From IMG/VR virus record IMGVR_UViG_3300036857_000308, positions 1 through 27,741 of that record: DNA of 27,741 bases, one strand, 5' to 3'. The notes under the pieces were generated by a model. It was not told the origin of the DNA and ran no database searches. It worked only from the letters and a program-made list of their open reading frames with translations. This stretch comes from a virus. A program made the position numbers and the translations under genes. Below are positions 6,842 to 14,074 of this stretch, in pieces (position 1 is the stretch's first letter; every line of letters begins with the position of its first letter).

Positions 6842-7846
6842 TCAGAAGTGCCCGGCCGCGACCGCGGTTCGGGCCTGGCGGCGCACGGCGGCAGGAACAC
6901 CGCGTGTGGCGAGCAGCGTGCGTGCCGCACGGAGCCGTGCGGCACGGGACTCGGACGGCCGGGCGGAGCCGGCAGCGACGGACCGCCACGCCTGCTCCCG
7001 CAGCAGATCCGGCAGCGCTGGGCCGCGGCGAGGCGCCCACTCGTCACGCCACGGAACCAGCCGGCACCGGCAGCGAGGGTGCCGCGGTGGGCCGTCGATC
7101 CGGGCTGCGGACGTCTGCCGCTGACGTGGGTCGAGGGCGAGGCCGCCCGGGAACGTGCCGTCCGGATCGGCCAGACGTCCGGCGTAGGCGAGGCACAGCA
7201 CACAGGCGTCCGGCTCTGCCACCCACAGCCCGCGCGCGCCGAGCGCTGCCACGGCCTGCGCGGCCCCGTCGTTGATGGCCCGGTGCAGCGCCCACGACGC
7301 CGCCCTCCCCACCAACCCGACCGCTTTACGCGCCGCGCCAATGCCAGTGAGGACACCCCGCCACCCGGACCGGCCCACCTCTTGATCCGACAGCAGCCGC
7401 GCCGCCAGCCGAAGCTGCTCCCGGACCGTGCCGCCCAAGGCGCGCGCCGCCTGCAACGCCTCGGACGGCACGGTCACCTCCGGCACACGATGGCGCCCGC
7501 CCGCCGCCCGCACGGCGAACGCCACCGCATGCCTGGCCCCCAGTCCGGCCGCCTCGCCGAGCCGGGCCGCCACCACCCGCGGGGCCCGCTCCTCCAGTCC
7601 AGCCGTTGCCCTGCCGACGTCTCTGCGGACGCCCGCCAGGTAAGCGGCGAGCGCAGGACCGGAGCCGGCGACGGTGAGCGCCCCGAACGCGGTCACCCAC
7701 CCGCCGAGGGCAGCAGTGATCGCCGCTGCGAGTGCGGTGTCCGCGCCGCCGTCGGCCTCGCTGACGGCCTGGGATTCCAGGTCGGTGGCCTCGCTGGTTT
7801 GCTGCTGCTGGACCAGGTCGGCGAGCTGCTGCGCATTGGCTGCCAT
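6842..7846 (-). CDS. MuF-like minor head protein
   Basis: The protein has 334 residues. It carries the phage Mu gpF-type zinc/cysteine pattern: CVLC at 215-218 followed by 'AYAGR' and, 40 residues on, 'HPRCRC' with H256, C259 and C261. The N-terminal 200 residues are Ala-rich helices. The start overlaps the portal stop (ATGA). MuF proteins are minor head components acting with the portal in DNA ejection or head assembly. No C-terminal toxin domain is seen: after residue 270 there is only an Arg/Ala-rich tail. Confidence 0.8.
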   Translation of the reverse strand: MAANAQQLADLVQQQQTSEATDLESQAVSEADGGADTALAAAITAALGGWVTAFGALTVAGSGPALAAYLAGVRRDVGRATAGLEERAPRVVAARLGEAAGLGARHAVAFAVRAAGGRHRVPEVTVPSEALQAARALGGTVREQLRLAARLLSDQEVGRSGWRGVLTGIGAARKAVGLVGRAASWALHRAINDGAAQAVAALGARGLWVAEPDACVLCLAYAGRLADPDGTFPGGLALDPRQRQTSAARIDGPPRHPRCRCRLVPWRDEWAPRRGPALPDLLREQAWRSVAAGSARPSESRAARLRAARTLLATRGVPAAVRRQARTAVAAGHF

Positions 7847-9387
7847 CAGGTGCCGGCCTCAAGTTCATTGAGGTTCACGGTAGCGCCGAGGACCGAGTCG
7901 AGGAGCTGTGTCACCTGGGCTTCGCTGATCGCGCCGAGTTGCACGCCGGTACCGAGGGCCTGCACCGCGTTGCCGAGGCTGGTGAGCAGTTCCACGCGGC
8001 GGGCGAGTTCGGCGTCGTCGTCCAACTTCGACATCCATCCGCGTACGAGTTCCGGGTCCCGGCCGGTCTCCACGAGCGCCTGCTCGCGGGGCACGCCGGC
8101 GTCGATTTTCGCGGTGACGGTGGCCCAGCCTTCGGCGTCGTCGATCTGCTGCGGCGGCTGCCAGCGCACCTGCACCGTGACGTCCTCGACACCGAGGAGG
8201 GCGAGGGCGTGCTCGAAGGCGTCCTCGGTGACCGGGCCGAATGCGCGTTGCAGGTGGTTGACGCGGGCGATGAGCGGCGCATTCGCCTCCCTGCGTGAGG
8301 CGCCGGACATCTGGTCGCCGGTGGAGTCGAACAGGTGGAACGGCGTGTCCGTCACCTGGCTCATGGCCTTGATGTACCGGTCCAGCGGCTCCATGTAGGT
8401 GGACGGGTTCGCGGCCTCGAACTGGCCGACCTGCTTGTAGCCCTGCAACTGCCAGAACTCGCCCGGATCCGAGCGCAGCTGGGAGGGGTTGCCCGGGTCC
8501 TCCGGATCCGCTGCGGTGTCCTCCGGGAAGTCCGGGTCGAAGTCGGCTTGCTGGCCGGGCTGGTCGACGGTGGGGTCGATGAGCCCGTACCGCTGGGGCA
8601 GGGACTGGTAGTCGATGACCGCTGCGTGGGACAGGACCAGCTTGTTGATCAGAGTTTGCGCACCGTAGGCGGCGTAGTGCTCGGGCCGTCCGTAGGGGCG
8701 GGCGGTGCGGTAGTGGTGGAACGGGAACCCATATGGGTGGGTGATGACCGGGGGCTGCCCGTCGCCGGTGTAGGGCTGCCACCTTTTCGTGCCGGTCTTG
8801 TTCTTCGTCAGGACGTAGCGTTCGATCCGCGACAGCGCCGCGCCCGTGTCGTCCACGGCGGGCGGGTAGTACAGGTCGGCGCGGACCGTCTCGGACTCGC
8901 CGTGTCCGACACACCACGACTTGATCGCCAACTGGACTTGGAGCGGGTGCTCGTCGTCGTAGATGACACGGACGGTGGTGGGGCTGTGCACGGTCATCCC
9001 GACGGACGTGATAGCGCCGTCGGGGTCGAGGTTGGGCCACACCATCAGGTAGGCGTCCCCGAGTGAGCAGGCTTTCTCCAGCAGGCCCGGCAGTTCCATG
9101 TCGAGCTGGTTGACGGTGATCAGGTCGGTGATCTCGTCGTCTGCGTGCTGGTCGCCGGTGGTGATGCTGGTGATGTGAAGGCGGTTCAGCACGGCGCGGA
9201 CGGGGATCCGGGCGAAGTTGAGCTCGTCGATCTCTTCCAGCTGGGACTTGGCGAGAAGCCGGGCCACGGCGTCGGAGGCGTAGATTTCGTCGACGTCGCC
9301 GTCGTAGTAGGACTGGGCTTTGGCGTAGGCGGGGCGGGCCTCGGTGAGGTCTTCGTATGACTGTGTGAGGTCGCTGTTGACAGCCAT
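7846..9387 (-). CDS. Portal protein (SPP1 gp6-like)
   Basis: The protein has 513 residues from ATG 9387, which has GGAGG five bases upstream; an ATG four codons earlier lies before that site. Characteristic portal segments are present: 'YYDGDVDEIYASD' near the start, 'ACSLGDAYLMVWPN', 'TAPYGRPE'-like 'TARPYGRPEHYAAYGAQTLI', 'TPFHLFDSTGDQMSGASRRE' and 'LIARVNHLQRAFG' (crown and stem helices). The dodecameric ring forms the packaging channel at one vertex and binds the large terminase. In most phages the gene directly follows the terminase, but here about 2 kb of other DNA separates them. Confidence 0.9.
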   Translation of the reverse strand: MAVNSDLTQSYEDLTEARPAYAKAQSYYDGDVDEIYASDAVARLLAKSQLEEIDELNFARIPVRAVLNRLHITSITTGDQHADDEITDLITVNQLDMELPGLLEKACSLGDAYLMVWPNLDPDGAITSVGMTVHSPTTVRVIYDDEHPLQVQLAIKSWCVGHGESETVRADLYYPPAVDDTGAALSRIERYVLTKNKTGTKRWQPYTGDGQPPVITHPYGFPFHHYRTARPYGRPEHYAAYGAQTLINKLVLSHAAVIDYQSLPQRYGLIDPTVDQPGQQADFDPDFPEDTAADPEDPGNPSQLRSDPGEFWQLQGYKQVGQFEAANPSTYMEPLDRYIKAMSQVTDTPFHLFDSTGDQMSGASRREANAPLIARVNHLQRAFGPVTEDAFEHALALLGVEDVTVQVRWQPPQQIDDAEGWATVTAKIDAGVPREQALVETGRDPELVRGWMSKLDDDAELARRVELLTSLGNAVQALGTGVQLGAISEAQVTQLLDSVLGATVNLNELEAGT

Positions 9388-9405
9388 CCGCACCTCCATC
9401 GAGAC

Positions 9406-9444
9406 CCTTTGAATCGAAGGCTACGGCATCTCTTTACCTTCGAA
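9406..9444. promoter_or_regulatory. 39-bp operator-like element, copy A
   Basis: The element starts CCTTTGAATCGAAGG and ends CTTTACCTTCGAA on the + strand. It aligns without gaps with 13622-13660, sharing 25 or more of 39 positions, including CCTTTGAATCG and TTCGA. It has outward dyad symmetry: TCGAAGG near one end and CCTTCGA near the other. It lies between the divergent portal and 9553 genes, 19 bases upstream of the portal start. It is probably a repressor or activator site, or a phage promoter; which protein binds is unknown. Confidence 0.55.
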
Positions 9445-9459
9445 CTAGGGCATCTGATG

Positions 9460-9489
9460 TTGTGTGCGCGGCCCTGTATCTCCTACACT
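9460..9489 (+). promoter_or_regulatory. Candidate sigma-70-type promoter for the rightward pair
   Basis: TTGTGT (9460-9465) and TACACT (9484-9489) are separated by 18 bases, a fair fit to actinomycete -35 and -10 boxes. They point at the gene at 9553, with an expected leader of about 55 bases. The leader contains a nine-codon frame (9512-9541, MAAGTHPFA) and the recurrent 10-mer at 9521-9530. Confidence 0.4.
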
Positions 9490-9552
9490 CGCAACACGGT
9501 TCGTGGCGCGGATGGCAGCAGGCACCCACCCATTCGCTTGAAAGGGACAGTC

Positions 9553-10188
9553 ATGTCCGAGGCAGCAATCGAGATCACCCGTGTCGGCACCGAGACCCTC
9601 CTCGTCCCGATCGTCGGCACCAGCCCGCTGATCGTGCACCGCTTCAGCGAGAAGGCCAAGAAGCAGATGCTCGACAACATGCAGGGCCGCAAGACCCCGA
9701 AGCAGGCGAAGAACCCGGAGGCCGAGTACGAGGCCGCGTTCTACCGGCTCAAGGACGGGAACTATGGCTTCCCGGCGCTCGCCTTCAAGGCCGCTACGGT
9801 CGGCGGCGCCCGCTTCTACTCGGGCGTGACGATGACCGCCCTGAAGCAGTTCCTGTTCATCCACGGTGAAGAGGGCGACGACGGTCGCGCGCTGACCCGC
9901 ATCGAGGGCGAGCCGATCATGCGGGAGGACGTCGTCACGGTCGGCCGCAACGGCTCGGACCTCAGGTACCGGCCGCAGTTCTCGGAGTGGCGCACCACGC
10001 TGGAAGTCCGGTACGTCACCTCGGCTCTGACGCAGGGCTCGGTGCTGTCTCTGATCGACGCGGGCGGCATGGGCGTCGGGGTCGGCGAGTGGCGGCCGGA
10101 GAAGGACGGCGACTTCGGCACCTACCGCGTCGACCCCACGCGCGAGGTGCAGATCATCAAGGACGGCGCTGAGCTGGTGGCGGCGTGA
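9553..10188 (+). CDS. Phage protein of unknown function, inserted between terminase and portal
   Basis: The protein has 211 residues, starting MSEAAIEITRVGTETLLVPI after AAAGGG. The segment 'VGTSPLIVHRFSEKAKKQML', then 'KNPEAEYEAAFYRLKDGNYG' and 'FPALAFKAATVGGARF', is a pattern I associate with a conserved phage family of no known role. The alternating beta pattern ('TTLEVRYVTSALTQGSVLSL') and a glycine-rich 'AGGMGVGVGEWRPEKDGDFG' near the end would suit a RAMP-like or annealing fold, but this is a guess. It runs opposite to the structural operon. GTGA overlap couples it to the next gene, so the two are probably a unit, transcribed early. Confidence 0.7.
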   Translation: MSEAAIEITRVGTETLLVPIVGTSPLIVHRFSEKAKKQMLDNMQGRKTPKQAKNPEAEYEAAFYRLKDGNYGFPALAFKAATVGGARFYSGVTMTALKQFLFIHGEEGDDGRALTRIEGEPIMREDVVTVGRNGSDLRYRPQFSEWRTTLEVRYVTSALTQGSVLSLIDAGGMGVGVGEWRPEKDGDFGTYRVDPTREVQIIKDGAELVAA

Positions 10189-10613
10189 GCGAGGCACTGA
10201 CCGCGCAGCTCACGGAGATCCGGGACGCCCACGGCGGTGAGCTGAAGCCGGAGTACGTGCTGGACGCTGCTCGCGATCCGAGTCATCCGCTGCACTCGCG
10301 GTTCGAGTGGGACGACTCCGTTGCCGCGGAGAAGTTCCGCCTGGAGCAGGCGCACACGCTGATCCAGAAGGCGAAGGTGGCGTACCAGGCGCCTGGGGAG
10401 GACGGGCCCCCGAGGTTGACGCGGGCGTTCGTCGCGATGCGGGCTGCTGAGGGTCATGTCTATGACCCGGTGGAAGAGGTTGCGCAAGATCCGCTGCGTC
10501 GGAAGATGGCGCTGGCCGATATGGAGCGTGAGTGGAAGGTGCTCCGTCGGCGGTGGGAGGAGTATGCGGAGTTCTTCGACATGATCCGCCGCGACACGGG
10601 CGAGGCGGCCTGA
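10185..10613 (+). CDS. Conserved-type phage protein of unknown function (142 aa)
   Basis: The protein starts at a GTG overlapping the previous stop. It reads MSEALTAQLTEIRDAHGGEL, then 'LDAARDPSHPLHSRFEWDDS' and 'AAEKFRLEQAHTLI', a string seen in unrelated phages and usually encoded next to the family of the previous gene. The second half is helical and charged (ADMEREWKVLRRRWEEYAEF). The pairing across phages points to a joint task, possibly in DNA metabolism; nothing in the sequence proves it. The gene is followed not by a terminator but by the 5-bp-periodic tract. Confidence 0.7.
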   Translation: MSEALTAQLTEIRDAHGGELKPEYVLDAARDPSHPLHSRFEWDDSVAAEKFRLEQAHTLIQKAKVAYQAPGEDGPPRLTRAFVAMRAAEGHVYDPVEEVAQDPLRRKMALADMEREWKVLRRRWEEYAEFFDMIRRDTGEAA

Positions 10614-11450
10614 CTCGGCAGGCATGGCTAGGTTCGGCATGGTTCGGCTGGGCAAGCGCAGCGTGGCAAGGCCAGGCAAGGCAGGCTCGGCACGGTCTGT
10701 CGTGGCAGGGTGTGTCTTGGCAAGTCCTGGCACGGTTCGGCAGGCGCGGTTTCGTAGGGCTCGGCGCGCTGTGTCTGGGCATGGTTTGGCAGGCACGGCT
10801 AGGTTCGTCGTGGCTCGGAGTGGCTAGGCCCGTTTCGGTCCGGCAGGCAAGGTAGGCGCGTTCTGTTGTGGCAAGGTCGGCACGGCGTGGCAGGCGAGGC
10901 TAGGTCCGGTTCGGCAGGTCATGGCTACGCGGGGTGCGGCAGGCGCGGAAGGGCGTGTCTGGGCACCGCCTGGTGCGGCACCGCATGGAACGGCTCGGCA
11001 GGCACGGCAGGTCTAGGTCCGGACCGGCTAGGCCCGTTCGGGCACGGTTCGGCATGGCAGGCGAGGCGCGGTCAGGTCAGTCGAGGAGCGGTGAGGCCAG
11101 GCATGGCAGCGCACGGCAGGCAGGGCAGGGCGCGGCATTGCATGGCGAGGCGCTGCGTGGAATCGCACGGCAGGCAGGGCCGGGCTTGGCGCGGCTGGGC
11201 CTGGCGCGGCGCTGTAGGGTCCGGTAGGGCAGGCGCGGCGTGGATAGGCGAGGCATCGCCAGGCACGGCAAGGCAGGCACGGCATGGCAGCGCCTGGAAT
11301 GGCGGGGCCTGTCGCGGTTCGGCATGGCAGGCATGGTTGGGCAGGGCCCGTTCGGGCGTCGCTCGGCACGGCACGGCAGGCACGGCCAGGTGCGGTGTGG
11401 CACGTCTTGGTGAGGCTCGGAAGGCGCGGCAAGGCAGGCACGGGGGCCGC
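10614..11450. repeat. 837-bp non-coding tract with a degenerate 5-bp repeat (GG[C/T]NN)
   Basis: GG dinucleotides recur every five bases: at 10621, 10626, 10631, 10636, 10641, 10646 and 10651, then after a phase change at 10665, 10670, 10675 and 10680, then at 10684, 10689, 10694, 10704, 10709, 10719, 10729, 10734 and 10739. Common units are GGCAN and GGTTC. The + strand is G-rich (26 G against 14 C in 10621-10680). Longer copies also occur, for example a 17-base identical repeat at 11110-11126 and 11164-11180. Open frames on both strands are by-products of low A+T and have repeating peptides such as PCLPCRA. The tract fills the space between the convergent 10185 gene and the large terminase. 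No terminator hairpin is evident within it. Confidence 0.85.
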
Positions 11451-13031
11451 TCACCGAGGTGTCACAGACCGCGCCGCAGCACGCTTCCGCGGCGGCGGCT
11501 TCAAGAACCGCAGCACCGCATTCCCCACACTGTCAATCAGATCATCGTTCGGAGCCTTCGGGAACCCGACCATCTCCTCCTCCAGCGCAGACAGCGGCTC
11601 CGCATGCACTACCCGCGTCGGGATCAACTGGTACAGGTTCAGCAGACGCTCAGCGCGCGCCTCCTTCTTCTCCCCGTTCGAGAAGATGACGACCTTCACC
11701 GGCAGGTCATGAAACACCTCGCGCCACAACTCCTGACCCTGGTTTCCCTCAACAAGGAGAGCGCCAACCTCGGGGAAGGACTCCAGGATCTGAAGGATCC
11801 GCGTCCGCAGCGGCTTGCCCTTCAGCTTGACCCGCTGCGCAAACTTCACCAGGCAGCGCGCCGGGCGGTCGCCACTGTCCGGCGCCCAGGAGACGACGGA
11901 CAGTCCGGTGAAGTCGGACGACTTCTTCGTGGTAACGGCGCCGTCCACCGACAGATACGTGCGAGCGGTCGGGAAGGTGCCGTAAGTGAAGTCGTCCTCT
12001 GACCAGTAGGCGCCGTCTGTGGCCATCGGGTCGTTGAGGTAGTTCTTCCGGTAGCTACGCGTGTGCTCGATCTTCTTCAGGTATCCGAGTGGCCACTTCG
12101 ACGGCCACATGGACCGCTCGCGCCCGTAGTCGTCACGGATGATCGGCAGGTGATGGTGGACGCGGAACTGCTGCTCCCCAACCCACGCGTTGCCCTCGGT
12201 CCGCTCACCCTTGCCCCACTTCACCAGCTGGTGCGTGACGCTGCCCGGCATCGTCACCGTCCCTGACAACACCACCCGGGCGTAGATGTTCAACGGCAGG
12301 ATCGCATCCGTCACCGTCTTCAGCCGCTTGTCCGCCTGGTATGCGGAGTACTGCGCCTCATCGGGCTCGATGTCGTCCAGCAGCAGCAGGTCCGGACGCA
12401 ACTGGCCGACCTTCATGCCGAGACTGGACGCGTCGATACCCTTCGCCGCGAACACGAACCCGTTGGACCGGATCACCATGTGCTTCGCGTCCGACTCCGA
12501 CGCCCCCGACGGCCGCCGGCCTGGCGTGCACAGCGTGGGGAAGTCCCGGCGTAGCGCTGCGTTCTCGTCGACTTCCTTCCGGAACGTCGCCAGGTGCATT
12601 TCTGCCTGCGGGCCGGAGTCGGCGAACACGGCGGCGAACTTCACGTGCCCGTGTGCGGCGGCCCACAGGGGGAGGATGAACAGCATCCATGTGGACTTGC
12701 CGGTATCGCGGGGGGCGAGGTCGGCGTCCCGCTGCTCCATCGGCGAGCGCGGAGGGATAGCCCACTGGCGGGCGCGGCGGATCCAGTCGAGGTGGGCGTC
12801 GGCGAAGGTGACGTTGCCTTCGGTGTCGCGGAGGTGGTGCAGGCAGTAGAGGACGGCGAACAGCAGTGGGTCGAGGCGGGTGGCTTCGATGCGGGCTTCG
12901 CGGTGTCGGGGGTCGCCGTCAAGGATCCGCGCGTCAAGGCCGTCGATCCACGCCGGGAAGTCGAACGTGGCCGCGTTCGCCTGTGCGTTGTATGGGTCGG
13001 CAATGCACGGGTCGCCGACCGCCGTGGTCAC
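11451..13031 (-). CDS. Terminase large subunit
   Basis: The protein has 526 residues from GTG 13031 (GTGA overlap with the small subunit; GGGAG 8 bases upstream). The ATPase half has a Walker A-like 'APRDTGKST' (106-114) and Walker B 'LLLLDD' (215-220). The nuclease half has the RNase H-type acidic set: 'SVDGAVTTKKSSDFTG' (D363), 'LLVEGNQGQELW' (E428) and 'NDDLIDSVGNAV' (D497 or D500). It would dock on the portal, pump DNA into the procapsid and cut concatemers. The C-terminus is very basic (PPPRKRAAARSVTPR). It is followed by the 5-bp-repeat tract rather than the portal gene. Confidence 0.9.
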   Translation of the reverse strand: MTTAVGDPCIADPYNAQANAATFDFPAWIDGLDARILDGDPRHREARIEATRLDPLLFAVLYCLHHLRDTEGNVTFADAHLDWIRRARQWAIPPRSPMEQRDADLAPRDTGKSTWMLFILPLWAAAHGHVKFAAVFADSGPQAEMHLATFRKEVDENAALRRDFPTLCTPGRRPSGASESDAKHMVIRSNGFVFAAKGIDASSLGMKVGQLRPDLLLLDDIEPDEAQYSAYQADKRLKTVTDAILPLNIYARVVLSGTVTMPGSVTHQLVKWGKGERTEGNAWVGEQQFRVHHHLPIIRDDYGRERSMWPSKWPLGYLKKIEHTRSYRKNYLNDPMATDGAYWSEDDFTYGTFPTARTYLSVDGAVTTKKSSDFTGLSVVSWAPDSGDRPARCLVKFAQRVKLKGKPLRTRILQILESFPEVGALLVEGNQGQELWREVFHDLPVKVVIFSNGEKKEARAERLLNLYQLIPTRVVHAEPLSALEEEMVGFPKAPNDDLIDSVGNAVLRFLKPPPRKRAAARSVTPR

Positions 13032-13597
13032 CTCTCCGGCTCCCGGTCAACGCGCAACTCGTCGACGGTGGCGGCGTTCTTGGCGCGCATCTCGGCCAGT
13101 AGTTCCTGCAAGGCGATGTCCTGCTGGGTGACCTGGTGGACGGTGGCGTCGACCTTTACCGCCTCGTCGAGGCCGACGAGGCGACGGAAGCTTTCGAGGC
13201 TGGCGCGGGCTTCCCGGAACGCGGCGAGTTTGGGGCCGATGTCGGGGACGGGGTTGCCCTCCTCATCGCGGATGATCTTTCCGTGGGAGACGGTGATGTA
13301 GGTGTCCTCGGCCATTTCCATGAGGCTGGCGAACATGAACTCCAGCCGGTTCATGTGCAGGGCGAGGAGTTTCTCTGCCGGGCCTTGGAGTACGGAACGG
13401 ACGGCGCGGCGGTGCGCTTCCGCAACGGAGCTGTGGTGGGAGTAGCCGACTTCGGCAGCAATGGCGCGCTGTGACCAGCCTTCAGCGACGAGTTCAGCAA
13501 CGCGGGCGTCGCGTTCGGCGGCGTCGAGGGTGCGGACGTAGCGGCCGGTGCGTTGGCCGCGTGCGTCTTGGCGGGGGTTGCCTCGTGGGTTGGCCAT
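13028..13597 (-). CDS. Terminase small subunit
   Basis: The protein has 189 residues, starting MANPRGNPRQDARGQRTGRY after AAGGAGG at 8 bases. An HTH covers about residues 31-62 (RVAELVAEGWSQRAIAAEVG, then YSHHSSVAEAHRRAV), the DNA-recognition part expected of a small terminase. The middle is helical, suited to ring formation, and the C-terminal region (VTQQDIALQELLAEMRAKNA) could contact the large subunit. The stop overlaps the large-subunit start. The recurrent 10-mer lies between the ribosome site and the ATG. Confidence 0.8.
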   Translation of the reverse strand: MANPRGNPRQDARGQRTGRYVRTLDAAERDARVAELVAEGWSQRAIAAEVGYSHHSSVAEAHRRAVRSVLQGPAEKLLALHMNRLEFMFASLMEMAEDTYITVSHGKIIRDEEGNPVPDIGPKLAAFREARASLESFRRLVGLDEAVKVDATVHQVTQQDIALQELLAEMRAKNAATVDELRVDREPER

Positions 13598-13621
13598 GGT
13601 GGGTGCCTCCTTAGCCCTGTA

Positions 13622-13660
13622 CCTTTGAATCGTAGGTCAAGGCACCCACTCATCTTCGAT
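13622..13660. promoter_or_regulatory. 39-bp operator-like element, copy B
   Basis: The element starts CCTTTGAATCGTAGG and ends CATCTTCGAT. It is the ungapped partner of 9406-9444. It sits in the divergent gap between small terminase and the basic-protein gene at 13685, 25 bases upstream of the terminase start, the same position relative to a leftward late gene as copy A. It contains a near-copy of the recurrent 10-mer (GGCACCCACT, 13641-13650). On the minus strand it holds TTGACC, a possible -35 box for the terminase. Confidence 0.55.
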
Positions 13661-13684
13661 TCCAGCGTGAGGCAGGTGGGCCAG

Positions 13685-13876
13685 GTGGCCAAGAAGAAGA
13701 CGCCGAAGCTCGGCACCGGCAAAAGGTTCGCCGCCGTCGCCGCGTCCGCAGCCAAGTCCGGCGCCCGCAACCCGAAGGCCGTCGCAGCCGCTGTCGGCCG
13801 ACGGAAGTACGGCAAGGCGAAGATGGCCGCCCTCGCCGCCGCAGGCCGCCGCCGCGCCACACGCAAGGGGCGGTGA
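13685..13876 (+). CDS. Small very basic protein (63 aa)
   Basis: The protein reads MAKKKTPKLGTGKRFAAVAA and continues 'KSGARNPKAVAAAVGRRKYG' to an Arg-rich end (AAAGRRRATRKGR). It is dominated by Lys, Arg and Ala and looks like a nucleic-acid-binding or DNA-condensing peptide. The start is uncertain: GTG codons at 13667, 13676 and 13685 are all in frame and none has a clearly better ribosome site. It is followed within 10 bases by a second small basic gene and then the tail fibre, so the three form a rightward operon divergent from the terminase. Confidence 0.65.
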   Translation: MAKKKTPKLGTGKRFAAVAASAAKSGARNPKAVAAAVGRRKYGKAKMAALAAAGRRRATRKGR

Positions 13877-13885
13877 ACGGTCTTG

Positions 13886-14074
13886 GTGTCATCCCGCGGC
13901 GGACGCTATGGATTCGTCTATAAGACACGCCAAAGGGCATACAAGGCACTTCGTAAGAAGGGCGCGAGCAAGTCAAAAGCGGCCCGCATCGCAAATGCCG
14001 GTTTGACCTTCCCCCAGCGCAGCGTCATGGCCCGCAAGGCGGCGAAGACCCGCAAGCGCCGAGGCGGCCGCTGA
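13886..14074 (+). CDS. Small basic protein, DUF7218-like (62 aa)
   Basis: The protein reads MSSRGGRYGFVYKTRQRAYK, then 'ALRKKGASKSKAARIANAG' and a basic end (MARKAAKTRKRRGGR). The 'LRKKGASKSKAARIANAG' helix is typical of short actinophage proteins that I recall as DUF7218, of unknown role. I give the GTG start; a TTG one codon earlier is equally open. The stop overlaps the fibre ATG (14074). Strong positive charge suggests contact with DNA or RNA. Confidence 0.65.
   Translation: MSSRGGRYGFVYKTRQRAYKALRKKGASKSKAARIANAGLTFPQRSVMARKAAKTRKRRGGR

Noticed and set aside
7865-9040. 391-codon leftward open frame over the portal gene
   Set aside because: Arg/Pro-rich out-of-frame shadow; the portal frame is well supported.
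10614-11450. CRISPR array or minisatellite of fixed units
   Set aside because: No constant repeat with unique spacers; the only constant feature is GG spacing at five bases, with longer matches sporadic.
10866-12002. Long open frames on both strands through the 5-bp-repeat tract (e.g. peptides rich in GRQGRA or PCLPCRA)
   Set aside because: They arise because the tract has few A/T-rich stops; the peptides only mirror the DNA repeat, lack ribosome sites, and run into the terminase gene on the wrong strand.
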